Position numbers and translations under genes: made by a program
In this document: in pieces, positions 8,674 through 17,232 of the stretch
How the letters are laid out: the number at the start of each line of letters is the position of its first letter
Numbering within the stretch: position 1 is the stretch's first letter
DNA from: a bacterium
GTDB taxonomy: Bacteria; Auribacterota; Tritonobacteria; UBA1439
Length of the DNA: 64,000 bases
Assembly: GCA_028716845.1 (NCBI GenBank)
Contig: JAQUPF010000006.1
Coordinates: 62,001 to 126,000, forward strand
Reading direction: 5' to 3'
The notes under the pieces: generated by a model
What the model saw: the letters and a program-made list of their open reading frames with translations, nothing else
Database searches by the model: none
What the model was told of the DNA's origin: nothing

Positions 8674-11600
8674 TTACGCGCGGCGGGTACGCCGGCGCCT
8701 GGACCCCTTTGTTGGGCTGTTTGTCGCGGTATTCGTTTCCGATCCGGTTATAGAGACGGTCTCCCGCTCCGCTTCGGGGTAGAGCGCGTCAATCTCACTC
8801 TGCAATTCGATGGTACGGCCAAGAGCGGTCACAATGCGGCAGTAGGATCGTATGTCGTCGAGTTCGAGGCGGCGTTCCTTTCGGTCCTTCAGCCACTTCT
8901 CGCAGACCTGATAGCCGCCGACCTGGTAGGCCCAGACCGCTTCCGGCACGGGCGCGAAGTGCTGGGCAGCGTTGATGTAGACGCACTTGGTCTTCGCGTC
9001 GTAACGCACGCCGTTCTTGCGGTCCTTCTCAACGCGGTTGTTCCCCTCTCCATCAAACCGGCAGGCAGGCGGATCAAGGTCGGGCGATTTCAGCAGATGC
9101 AATCCCACCAGCTTCTCGCCAAGCGTGGCGAGTTTCTTGAACAGCCTGGCGTCCGCCGTGAACGGGATGCGGGGAAAGTCCATCTTCAGGAACTCGGCGT
9201 ATTTCGTCCGGTAGCCGGGTGCGTAGAGCACGGCATAGATGTAGTGGAACACGTCTTCCGGTGTCGGCTCCTTGCCGTAGGCCGCCGCCAGCGCGGCGAC
9301 AATAGCCGGGTTCAGGTTCGGCTTGCGTTCGGATGGTTCGTGCTGGGCGAAGAGGTCTTCCCGGTCAGCCGTCGGGTAGAGGTAGAGGGGGAAAACGAAA
9401 GCAATGCCTTTGTTGCTCAAGGTGATTCGACTTTCCACAATGCTATTGCACACAGATGCGTGATTGAAAATGCCTTCCGCTACCTGGCGAACCGTAATTA
9501 ACGCCAAATTGTGCCCGGCCAGCATGTGGCGCATAACTTCGGGGCGACCCCAGTCGACCATGTAAGGATGATAGTAGAGCGATCGAACGTCGAAGGGGCG
9601 GTAGAGACATGGCACAGCGTAGTCGCGCCAGTCTTCCAGTCCTGCCAGGTCCTTCCGTCGAGCCGCCAGTTTCCAACCGCGTGTGTCCTTTAGTTTGTAT
9701 GCATGGCGTATGAACTCGTCGGTCATATTCAAGTCGCGGAACTGGCCGATTCGCCGAAGGAGAGCGCTCTTGTCGAAATCCACGACAAAGCCGTCACGGG
9801 CGGTCACGATTCCCGTGACGTTTAGAGGCAAGATATCGCCAATAGGAACAAAGGACCGATACTGGTCGGCGGCGTCCTCGTTACGGGGAACGAAGAAGTA
9901 GAACGGCGTCTTGGGCTCAAGCTTCTGCCAACGGGTCTTCTTCTGGTCATGATCATTCAGCCAGGCGTACTTGACCTCGCGAAGGCCATAGCATTCTGCG
10001 TGGTGGACCACGGCATCAGCCTTTGTCTTGCCGCCGCGCTTTACGAAAAATGCGATGGAGACGCCCTGGCGGATGTCGAAGACGTTCTTGTCGGGGCTGC
10101 CGTCCGGGCAGGTCTCCTTCTTGAGCGAATTGCCGTGCAGGTCGAGGATGTAGATGTCATCGAATGCGCGCATAAGGCAGTGGCGCATTCCTCGGAAGGT
10201 CGGATTGTCGAGGTAGCCATGATTGGTGATTATGCCGACCACGCCACGCCCGGCCTGCTCGATCTTCCACTGGGCGAAACGCAGGAACTTGACGTAATCG
10301 TCCTGAAGCCAGTGCTTCTTCTCGCCGAAGTGTTTCCCGTCCACGTATTTGTAATCCTCGATCAAACCGGTGATCCATTCGCCCATGTTTGAGGAGATGC
10401 CGGAATACGGCGGATTGCCGAGAATGACAAGGATCGGGGTTTTCTTCTTGACCGCACCTGCCAGACGGGATTCCTCGGCGAGGGCGGAGAAGCCCGGCAA
10501 GCGGCTTTGTTCCAGTTCTTCGTTGTCGAGGGTGTTGGTGAGGTAGAAGGGCACACGCTCGTCGTCGGCGAGTCGGTGGCCGAGTTCTTCGAGGAAGAAG
10601 CTCATCTTGAGATGGCCGACGGCGTAGGGGGCCATCATCAGCTCAAAGGCGTAGAAGTTCCTGAGGATGTGGCGGCGGATGAAGTCGGCGCGCCCGCCCT
10701 TGCCGTACTTGGCTTCAAACTCCGCGACAGCCAACTCCGCGGCGCGGGCGATGAAGGTCATGGTGCCGGCCGCCGGATCGAGCAGAGTCACGCCGTCGGA
10801 AGCGAGGCCGTCGCGCTTGCCGAAATCGCTCTTGAGGATGCCGTGGAGCGAGCGGACGATGTAACCGACGACTGGTTCGGGCGTGTAATAGACGCCGCGC
10901 CGCTCGCGTTCGGCGGGGTCGTACTGGGCCAGAAACGTTTCGTAGAAATGGACGATGGGATCACTGCCTTTGCCCTCATGGTAGTAACGGTCGAGAATAC
11001 CGGGGGCGTCCGCGACGGCCAGCACTTCGGCGATGTCGTCGACGCACCAGGCCAGTTGCTCGGGCAAGTCGCCGAGCGAGATGAAGCGGACCAGGTCGCG
11101 CAAGACGCCAATCGTGTGGGGGATGCTGTCGAAGGCGGCGCGCCGGCTGAAACCGTCGCCGGCGCGGGTCCGGGCCGCGAAGAGACCGTAGGTGATGGTC
11201 TGCGCGAAGAGGTCGGCAAAATCCTCCGGCGTCAAGGTGCCGATCAGATAGGTCTGGAAAGCCTCGAAGAACCCTGACAGGACGCCGGGCGCGTCCTGCT
11301 CCTGTGCGAGTTGCTGGTCAACGACATCACGCAGGAAGCGGGTGCGCTTGGCCAGTTCCACGGCGAGAGATTCCGCCGTGAATGCCTTTGGCAGGGAGAA
11401 ATCGAGAAAACGGTCGAGCAAAGCATGGAGGTCGTCCGCCTTTTCGACGACCGGAGTTATACGGAGGCGCGTCAGCACGAAAGGCCGGGCGGCAAGGACC
11501 GTTTGTATCCGTTCTCCGTTCCGGTACAGGCGGAACTCGAAGAAATTCGTCAGAATCAGATTGGGGAACGTGCTCCGGTAGCGGGTGAGTTGTTCAGACT

Positions 11601-11874
11601 CCTCGATTACGTCAAGGCGTTCTTCCGTCGGCTTCTTCGCCTCGACATAGCCGACAATCCGGTCAGTGCCGTTCCAGAGGCGGAAGTCAGGGTTTCCGGC
11701 GTCAGTGGGCTTTGGGAGCGTGGTGACGCGGACGTGTTTCCGCCCGGTTTCATCGGCGACCGTTTTCAACATGGCGGCCAGCGCGGGGTAAAAGCTTTCT
11801 TCGCGCGCGTCCCCCTGCTGGGCCACAGCGTGTAGTTCCTTGAAGTAGCCTTTGAACGGCGTTTGATCGCTCAT
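8674..11874 (-). CDS. Single-chain Type IIG / Type ISP-like restriction-modification enzyme (N6-adenine methyltransferase)
   Basis: PD-(D/E)xK-like NPDFRLWNGTDRIVGYVEAKK; SAM motif LLDPAAGTMTF; ILGNPPYSG; ISP-like C-terminus AVWAYQVGGYQVCEKWLKDRKERRLELDDIRSYCRIVTAL. Confidence 0.9.
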   Translation of the reverse strand: MSDQTPFKGYFKELHAVAQQGDAREESFYPALAAMLKTVADETGRKHVRVTTLPKPTDAGNPDFRLWNGTDRIVGYVEAKKPTEERLDVIEESEQLTRYRSTFPNLILTNFFEFRLYRNGERIQTVLAARPFVLTRLRITPVVEKADDLHALLDRFLDFSLPKAFTAESLAVELAKRTRFLRDVVDQQLAQEQDAPGVLSGFFEAFQTYLIGTLTPEDFADLFAQTITYGLFAARTRAGDGFSRRAAFDSIPHTIGVLRDLVRFISLGDLPEQLAWCVDDIAEVLAVADAPGILDRYYHEGKGSDPIVHFYETFLAQYDPAERERRGVYYTPEPVVGYIVRSLHGILKSDFGKRDGLASDGVTLLDPAAGTMTFIARAAELAVAEFEAKYGKGGRADFIRRHILRNFYAFELMMAPYAVGHLKMSFFLEELGHRLADDERVPFYLTNTLDNEELEQSRLPGFSALAEESRLAGAVKKKTPILVILGNPPYSGISSNMGEWITGLIEDYKYVDGKHFGEKKHWLQDDYVKFLRFAQWKIEQAGRGVVGIITNHGYLDNPTFRGMRHCLMRAFDDIYILDLHGNSLKKETCPDGSPDKNVFDIRQGVSIAFFVKRGGKTKADAVVHHAECYGLREVKYAWLNDHDQKKTRWQKLEPKTPFYFFVPRNEDAADQYRSFVPIGDILPLNVTGIVTARDGFVVDFDKSALLRRIGQFRDLNMTDEFIRHAYKLKDTRGWKLAARRKDLAGLEDWRDYAVPCLYRPFDVRSLYYHPYMVDWGRPEVMRHMLAGHNLALITVRQVAEGIFNHASVCNSIVESRITLSNKGIAFVFPLYLYPTADREDLFAQHEPSERKPNLNPAIVAALAAAYGKEPTPEDVFHYIYAVLYAPGYRTKYAEFLKMDFPRIPFTADARLFKKLATLGEKLVGLHLLKSPDLDPPACRFDGEGNNRVEKDRKNGVRYDAKTKCVYINAAQHFAPVPEAVWAYQVGGYQVCEKWLKDRKERRLELDDIRSYCRIVTALGRTIELQSEIDALYPEAERETVSITGSETNTATNSPTKGSRRRRTRRA

Positions 11875-11956
11875 GTCCTTCTATTTCTGGCAGCCCAACG
11901 CCGGCAGTGAGGCGCGCGGCTATATACGCGTTGCCTCGACTGAGTCTTTCAATAGT

Positions 11957-12490
11957 CTATGTATAGTACTCCTGAACCAGAGGCAAGAGCTCCTGGTAGA
12001 ATTGTGTCTTGTTGGTCCCGAACAGGTTCTTGGCCTGCAGGCTTATGGGCAACGAGATAATCTCGTCGAAAACGCCCGGATGATTGACCATGAACCAAAT
12101 GGAGAAGAGTTTCATCTCCGGAATATTGTCTTTGCTGAGCGACTTGTACTGCTGCACCCCCATGAAGAGAAGAAGTTCAGTTTGATCCGGATCGAAGTAG
12201 TGCAGAGTCGAGGGATCGCGAGCAGCATGCTTCAGGAAGTTCGCTGTCTTATTGAACTTCTGGCGGAACTTTTTCTTCACTTCTTCTCTATATTTGGGTT
12301 TGATCATGTCGTACATCTGGCTCAACATGGAATCCGGTAGCGCCTTTGAACTGTTGCACACATCTTCTGTCACGTGGAACGCGGCCGCAGCCAGAGTGTG
12401 TGTTGAGACGATGTCGACATCGTGGAACCACAGACGAATCGCTGTCAAGAGCTGACGCCTTGCGGCGTCTAATTTGGATATTCTGATCAT
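11957..12490 (-). CDS. Hypothetical all-helical protein
   Basis: MIRISKLDAARRQLLTAIRLWFHDVDIVSTHTLAAAAFHVTEDV...; start moved to an internal ATG (12490); 82 nt upstream of the RM gene on the same strand. Confidence 0.6.
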   Translation of the reverse strand: MIRISKLDAARRQLLTAIRLWFHDVDIVSTHTLAAAAFHVTEDVCNSSKALPDSMLSQMYDMIKPKYREEVKKKFRQKFNKTANFLKHAARDPSTLHYFDPDQTELLLFMGVQQYKSLSKDNIPEMKLFSIWFMVNHPGVFDEIISLPISLQAKNLFGTNKTQFYQELLPLVQEYYT

Positions 12491-12581
12491 CTTCCTATCG
12501 AACGCTCCACCTAACACGCAAGGGAAAGACGCGCGCCGGTGCGGTTCTCACATGTCGCGTTCAGGTGGTTGACGGGAGCCG

Positions 12582-12944
12582 TCATTCCCCCCATCCCCGT
12601 TCGCATCTCCCGGACTCGTGCACGATGACCACAAGATGCCCGCCTTTCCCTGAAAATTCTTTCGATTTCCACGACACGCGCCATGCCCTTCGGTTTTCAA
12701 TCCTGATTTCCTGAATGCCTTCCGGTTTCGACATGTCGTGACGGGAAGTGTCTGCCTTCTTCTCTTCAAGAAACTCTTGTGCAGTCCGCAGTGCCAGGGC
12801 GGAGGAGGTTACCGCTGCCTGCTCTTTCGAGGCGGATGTTCCCGACCCGTGCATGTGTTGACAGGCGGCACACATAGGGCCGCCGAGTAGCAGGGCAATG
12901 ACCGCGATATGTTTTCCTCCCATCTGTCCCAAAGCTTGCGCCAT
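12582..12944 (-). CDS. Small putative secreted protein or lipoprotein, unknown function
   Basis: 120 aa; hydrophobic HIAVIALLLGGPMCAACQHM N-terminus; no recognisable domain. Confidence 0.45.
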   Translation of the reverse strand: MAQALGQMGGKHIAVIALLLGGPMCAACQHMHGSGTSASKEQAAVTSSALALRTAQEFLEEKKADTSRHDMSKPEGIQEIRIENRRAWRVSWKSKEFSGKGGHLVVIVHESGRCERGWGE

Positions 12945-13218
12945 CCCCGGAGGTCAAGGTTGATACTTCGATCAGGCGTCAGGCCGCGACAACTCCGTGG
13001 CGGCCGCCTGGGGCATATAATATGGTGTCTTTATATCACATAGGCATCACTAGATCAAGCGTTATTTTCCTGCTGTGTCATTTCCCGCTGCTATTGTCCT
13101 GCATGCTATTCTTCTGTTTCCTCCGGCGGGGTTGGGAATGGGAGGCGTGGTGTGGTAGTGTAGTGGGAAATCCGCGCCGGATCCGGCCGGGTGGCGGGAG
13201 CGGGATGCGGCTTCGGAG

Positions 13219-14328
13219 ATGATGGCGCGGCGGGCGGGAATGAGACTGCTCTGCATATCGAGGAAGCACCCGCCGTCGGTCGGCGGGATGCAGCGGATGA
13301 ACTACGAGCTCATCCGCCGGCTCGCGGCGCGGACCGACGCGACGGTGATCGCGTGGGGCGGGTCGCAGATGTTCCTGCCCCTGTTCCTCCCGTATGCCCT
13401 GCTCCGGTCGCTCCTCCTCCCGAAAGGGCGGAGGCCCGATGTCATCTACCTGGGCGACGCCCTCCTCGCGCCGCTCGGCCTCGCGCTGAAGCGGCTCCTG
13501 CGCCGGCCGGTCGCCGTCACGGCGCACGGCAGGGACCTCACCTTCCGCTTCCCGCTCTACCGGACGAAGATCGGCTTCTGCCTGCGGCGGCTCGACAGGG
13601 TCATCGGCGTGAGCGGCGGCACGACGGAACTGTCCCTCGCAATGGGCATCCCTCCCGACCGGTGCTTCACCATCAGGAACGGCGTGGACCCCGCCTCGCA
13701 CGCACCTTCCGAGGATGAAAGAGCAGCGGCGCGCCGGTGGCTCGACGAGCGCGGCGTCACGGCCGACCGGCCGCTCGTCATCACCGTGGGCCGGCTCGTG
13801 AAACGGAAGGGGATCGCCGTCTTCATCGAACTCACACTCCCGATCCTGCTCCGAGGCCATCCGGGACTCGTCTACCTCGCCGTGGGAGAGGGACGGGAGA
13901 GGAAGGCGATCGAGGCGGCGGCGCGCGGCGTTCCCGCCGGTGCCGTCCTCATCCCCGGCCGCCTCCCCCACCCGCTCGTCCGGGGGCTCATGGGATCGGC
14001 GGACGTCTTCGTCATGCCGAACATCGCCGTCCCCGGCGACGTCGAGGGGTTCGGACTCGTCGCCCTCGAGGCGGGGTGCGCGGGCCTGCCCGTCGTGGCG
14101 TCGGACCTCGAGGGGATTCGCGACGCGATCGAGGACGGCGGGAACGGATTCCTCGTCCCGCCCGGCCGGCCGGAACAGTTCGCCGCGGCCGTGGGCCGGC
14201 TGCTCTCCGACAGGGGGCAACGGAAGGAGGCCGGCAGGCGCGCGAGGGATTACAACGCGCGGCGCCATTCCTGGGACGCCCGCGCCGCGGAGTACCTCGA
14301 CGCCCTCCGCGCCCTCTGTCCCGGCTGA
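13219..14328 (+). CDS. Glycosyltransferase family 4 (GT-B)
   Basis: KHPPSVGGMQRMNYEL N-terminus; VITVGRLVKRKGIAVFIE; EGFGLVALEAGCAGLPVVASDLEGIRDAI. Confidence 0.92.
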   Translation: MMARRAGMRLLCISRKHPPSVGGMQRMNYELIRRLAARTDATVIAWGGSQMFLPLFLPYALLRSLLLPKGRRPDVIYLGDALLAPLGLALKRLLRRPVAVTAHGRDLTFRFPLYRTKIGFCLRRLDRVIGVSGGTTELSLAMGIPPDRCFTIRNGVDPASHAPSEDERAAARRWLDERGVTADRPLVITVGRLVKRKGIAVFIELTLPILLRGHPGLVYLAVGEGRERKAIEAAARGVPAGAVLIPGRLPHPLVRGLMGSADVFVMPNIAVPGDVEGFGLVALEAGCAGLPVVASDLEGIRDAIEDGGNGFLVPPGRPEQFAAAVGRLLSDRGQRKEAGRRARDYNARRHSWDARAAEYLDALRALCPG

Positions 14329-14440
14329 ACGCGCTCCCGGAGAATCCCCGGCGCGTATTCCAGGCCCCCACCGAAACCCCGGAGATAATGGTCTCTGCCG
14401 CGGATTCAGAGAGTTGAAGAGGTATTGGGGGTATTGGGAG

Positions 14441-14471
14441 GCAAATCTTTACCCCTTTCAAATCGCCCGAT
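14441..14471. repeat. REP-like element, partial copy 3
   Basis: gcaaatctttacccctttcaaatcgcccgata resembles the left arm of the 3822..3901 element. Confidence 0.45.
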
Positions 14472-14511
14472 AGTTTTTTCCGCGCGCGGCTTATTCAGCG
14501 GAAAAAACTAT
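14470..14511. terminator. Probable bidirectional intrinsic terminator
   Basis: Perfect 14-nt inverted repeat atagttttttccgc / gcggaaaaaactat with 14-nt spacer between convergent genes; A and T tracts in the arms. Confidence 0.6.
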
Positions 14512-14516
14512 TCGCC

Positions 14517-15824
14517 TCAATCCTCGGGAAGGATGAGGTTCAGGGCGAGGGCGAAGACGGCGCCCATGTTCAGGCCCGAGCCGAGGGCCGTCCGCGCGAG
14601 TTCAGGGAGCCCCCCGAGCGCCTCCGGCACGAACTCCACGCCCAGGCCGACGGCCGTCGAGGAGGCGAAGATGATCAGGTTCCTCCCCGCGAGGCCCGCC
14701 CCCACCGCGATCCGTATGCCCGCCGCCGCCACGAGGCCGAACATGGTGATCGTCGCCCCGCCGAGGACCGGGGCCGGCATGACGCTCACGATCGCGGCGA
14801 GTTTCGGGAGGACGCCGAGGAGCGCGAGGATCGCCGCCACCATTAGGCCGACCGACCGGCAGGCGACGCCGGTGAGCTGGATGACGCCGATGTTCTGGCT
14901 GAAGGTCGTGTTCGGGAGCGAGTTGAAGAGGCCCGCGAGCGCGCTCCCGATGCCGTCCGAGAGGATGCCGCCGCGCAGCCGGGACCAGTAGGAATCGCCG
15001 GTCACGGGGAGCCTCGAGACGGCGCAGACCGCGGTGATGTCGCCGATCGACTCGACCGTCGTGACGACGTACGCGATGGCGAACGGGATCAGGAGGCGCG
15101 CGTCCAGGCGGAGGCCGTAGCGGAGCGGAACGGGGACGCTTATCCAGCCCGCCTCCGCCACGTGGGAGAAGTCCACCATTCCGAGGAGGGCGCAGAACGC
15201 GTAGCCGGCCGCGAGGCCGAGGAGAATGGCCCCGACCTGGACGAGGCCCCGTCCGAACCTGCTGAGCATGATGATGGCGAGCATGACGGAGAAGCCGATC
15301 GCGAGGTTGCGCGGGCTCCCGAAATCGGGTGAGCCGAAGCCGCCCGCGAGGTCGGTCATCCCGACCCTGATGAGGCTCAGGCCGATGAGCGTCACCACGG
15401 TCCCGGTCACGATCGGGGGGAAGACCCTTCGCGCGCGCCTGAGGACGCGGCTGAGCGCCGCCTCGACCGGCGCGACGGCGATGCCCATCCCGAGGATGAG
15501 CGGAAGGCCGCCCATCGCCCCCGCCTGGAGGCACACCGGCACGAAGGCGAAGCTCGTCCCCATCACGCACAGGAGGCCCGACCCGAGCGGGCCGAATCGC
15601 CGCGCCTGGATGTACGTCGTCGCCCCGGAGGCGAAGAGGGCCATGCTGACGAAGAACCCGGTCTCCGCGACGCCCAGACCGAGGGCGCGGGCGATGATGA
15701 GCGGCGGCGTGATGATCCCCACGAACATGGCGAGCATGTGCTGGAAGGCGACCAGGATCCCCCGCCGGAACGGCGGGCGGAAGTCGATGTCGAGGAACTC
15801 GTCACGCCCGGGCATGATCTGCAA
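14517..15824 (-). CDS. NCS2 family nucleobase (uracil/xanthine) permease
   Basis: FQHMLAMFVGIITPPLI; VESIGDITAVCAVS; GLFNSLPNTTFSQNIGVIQLTGVACR signature. Confidence 0.92.
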   Translation of the reverse strand: MQIMPGRDEFLDIDFRPPFRRGILVAFQHMLAMFVGIITPPLIIARALGLGVAETGFFVSMALFASGATTYIQARRFGPLGSGLLCVMGTSFAFVPVCLQAGAMGGLPLILGMGIAVAPVEAALSRVLRRARRVFPPIVTGTVVTLIGLSLIRVGMTDLAGGFGSPDFGSPRNLAIGFSVMLAIIMLSRFGRGLVQVGAILLGLAAGYAFCALLGMVDFSHVAEAGWISVPVPLRYGLRLDARLLIPFAIAYVVTTVESIGDITAVCAVSRLPVTGDSYWSRLRGGILSDGIGSALAGLFNSLPNTTFSQNIGVIQLTGVACRSVGLMVAAILALLGVLPKLAAIVSVMPAPVLGGATITMFGLVAAAGIRIAVGAGLAGRNLIIFASSTAVGLGVEFVPEALGGLPELARTALGSGLNMGAVFALALNLILPED

Positions 15825-15876
15825 TGCGTCGTTCGTATTTGAACTGTAGTGAGGATCCGCGGCGGATTGGTTCTTC

Positions 15877-17232
15877 CTACTTGAGGGAGTCCCGCCATTC
15901 CCCCTCGAGGCCCTCGAGGCCGACCGGGAGGGCGCCGCGGAGGGCGGCGTCGATGTCGTCGCCCGCGTCGATCCGGTCCAGGATCCGCCGGAGGGTGTAG
16001 ACGCCGTGCCGGTCGGCGATGAACCGGACGATCGAGTGCGCCTGAAGGTACGCGAGGCCGATCCGCTTCGATGAAGGATCGGCGATCACCGCCGACAGCT
16101 CCGCGATCGGAATGAGGCTCCCCTGCCCGAGGGCGTCCCGGAGGCGGCGGCCCTTCGTCTCGCTCCACTGCTCCGACATGTACTCGGCGATCCCCTCGTT
16201 GAGCCAGAGGGGGCAGCGGTTGTGCGTGAGGAAGTGGACGACGCCGTGGGCGTACTCGTGGAGGAGCACCCGCCGGAGCCGCTCCCGGTCCCGTTCCGTG
16301 TCGAGGCCGCCGGCGGGGACGCGGATCTTGCCGTCGTAGAGGCCGCCGACGTTCTTCGGCTTGTCGAGGAGGTCGCGGAACTGCCTCCCCGAGTAGATGA
16401 CGACCGCGATCCGCTCGCGCGGGTAGAAGTTGAGGTCCCGCCCCACCCGGCTCCAGGCCTCCTCGAGGGCGTCGATGACCTCCCGCCCCACCCGGTAGTC
16501 CTTCCGGCCCTCGAAGCTCACGGTGAAGTTGACGTGGGTGTCCACGTCGAACTCCTTCTCCACGAGGTACTCGCGCTCGATCTTCGCGAGCGCCTCCCGC
16601 ACCTCGGCGTCCCCCGGGGCGAGGGCGGCGGCGGCCCTGAGCTCGCCCATCGCGTCCTCCATCCGCCCCCGCCAGTAGTAGAGGAGGCCGGACATCTTCC
16701 GCGCGAGGGCGTTGTCGGGATCGGCCGCCGCCACGGCGCGGAACTCGTCGAGGGCCTCCGCGCGCCGGTTGTCGCGATAGAGGGCGAGGCCGAGGTTCGT
16801 CCGGAGGGTCGTGTCGTCCGGCCTGAGGCCGACGGCGGTCTGGAGGAGCGATGCCGCCTCCGCGTAGCGGCCCTCCCCCAGGAATCGGGCGGCGGCGTCG
16901 TTGTATCCGGCGGCGACGTTGTTGGCGACGACGGCGTCCCGCGCGCCCGCGTGGAGCGCCTCGTCGAGCCAGTGGACGGCGTCTCCGGCGGCGCCGGCGG
17001 CGATGAGGCGTTCGGCCTTCCGGAGGTAGGCGGCGGCGAGGTTCTTCGCGACGATGTCGCTGCCGGGCTGCAGCCGGCGCGCGGCCTCGAGGAGGGAGAC
17101 CGCCTCCTCCGTGTCGCCCCTCCCGAGCGCCTCCACCCCCTCGTTGTTGAGCCGCGCGGCCTCGTCGGCGGCGGCCGGCACGGCGAGGCAGAGGGCGAGG
17201 GCGGCGGCGAGGAGGAATCGGTCAGTCGCCAT
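15877..17232 (-). CDS. TPR protein with MA-family peptidase-like domain
   Basis: Signal peptide MATDRFLLAAALALCLAVPAAA; TPR units; RVLLHEYAHGVVHFLTHNRCPLWLNEGIAEY (HExxH + E); start trimmed to 17232. Confidence 0.85.
   Translation of the reverse strand: MATDRFLLAAALALCLAVPAAADEAARLNNEGVEALGRGDTEEAVSLLEAARRLQPGSDIVAKNLAAAYLRKAERLIAAGAAGDAVHWLDEALHAGARDAVVANNVAAGYNDAAARFLGEGRYAEAASLLQTAVGLRPDDTTLRTNLGLALYRDNRRAEALDEFRAVAAADPDNALARKMSGLLYYWRGRMEDAMGELRAAAALAPGDAEVREALAKIEREYLVEKEFDVDTHVNFTVSFEGRKDYRVGREVIDALEEAWSRVGRDLNFYPRERIAVVIYSGRQFRDLLDKPKNVGGLYDGKIRVPAGGLDTERDRERLRRVLLHEYAHGVVHFLTHNRCPLWLNEGIAEYMSEQWSETKGRRLRDALGQGSLIPIAELSAVIADPSSKRIGLAYLQAHSIVRFIADRHGVYTLRRILDRIDAGDDIDAALRGALPVGLEGLEGEWRDSLK

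Noticed and set aside
8674-11874. BREX PglX or Type I HsdM/R
   Set aside because: Single chain with PD-(D/E)xK-like, MTase and ISP-like C-terminal parts; no helicase, HsdS or BREX partners nearby.
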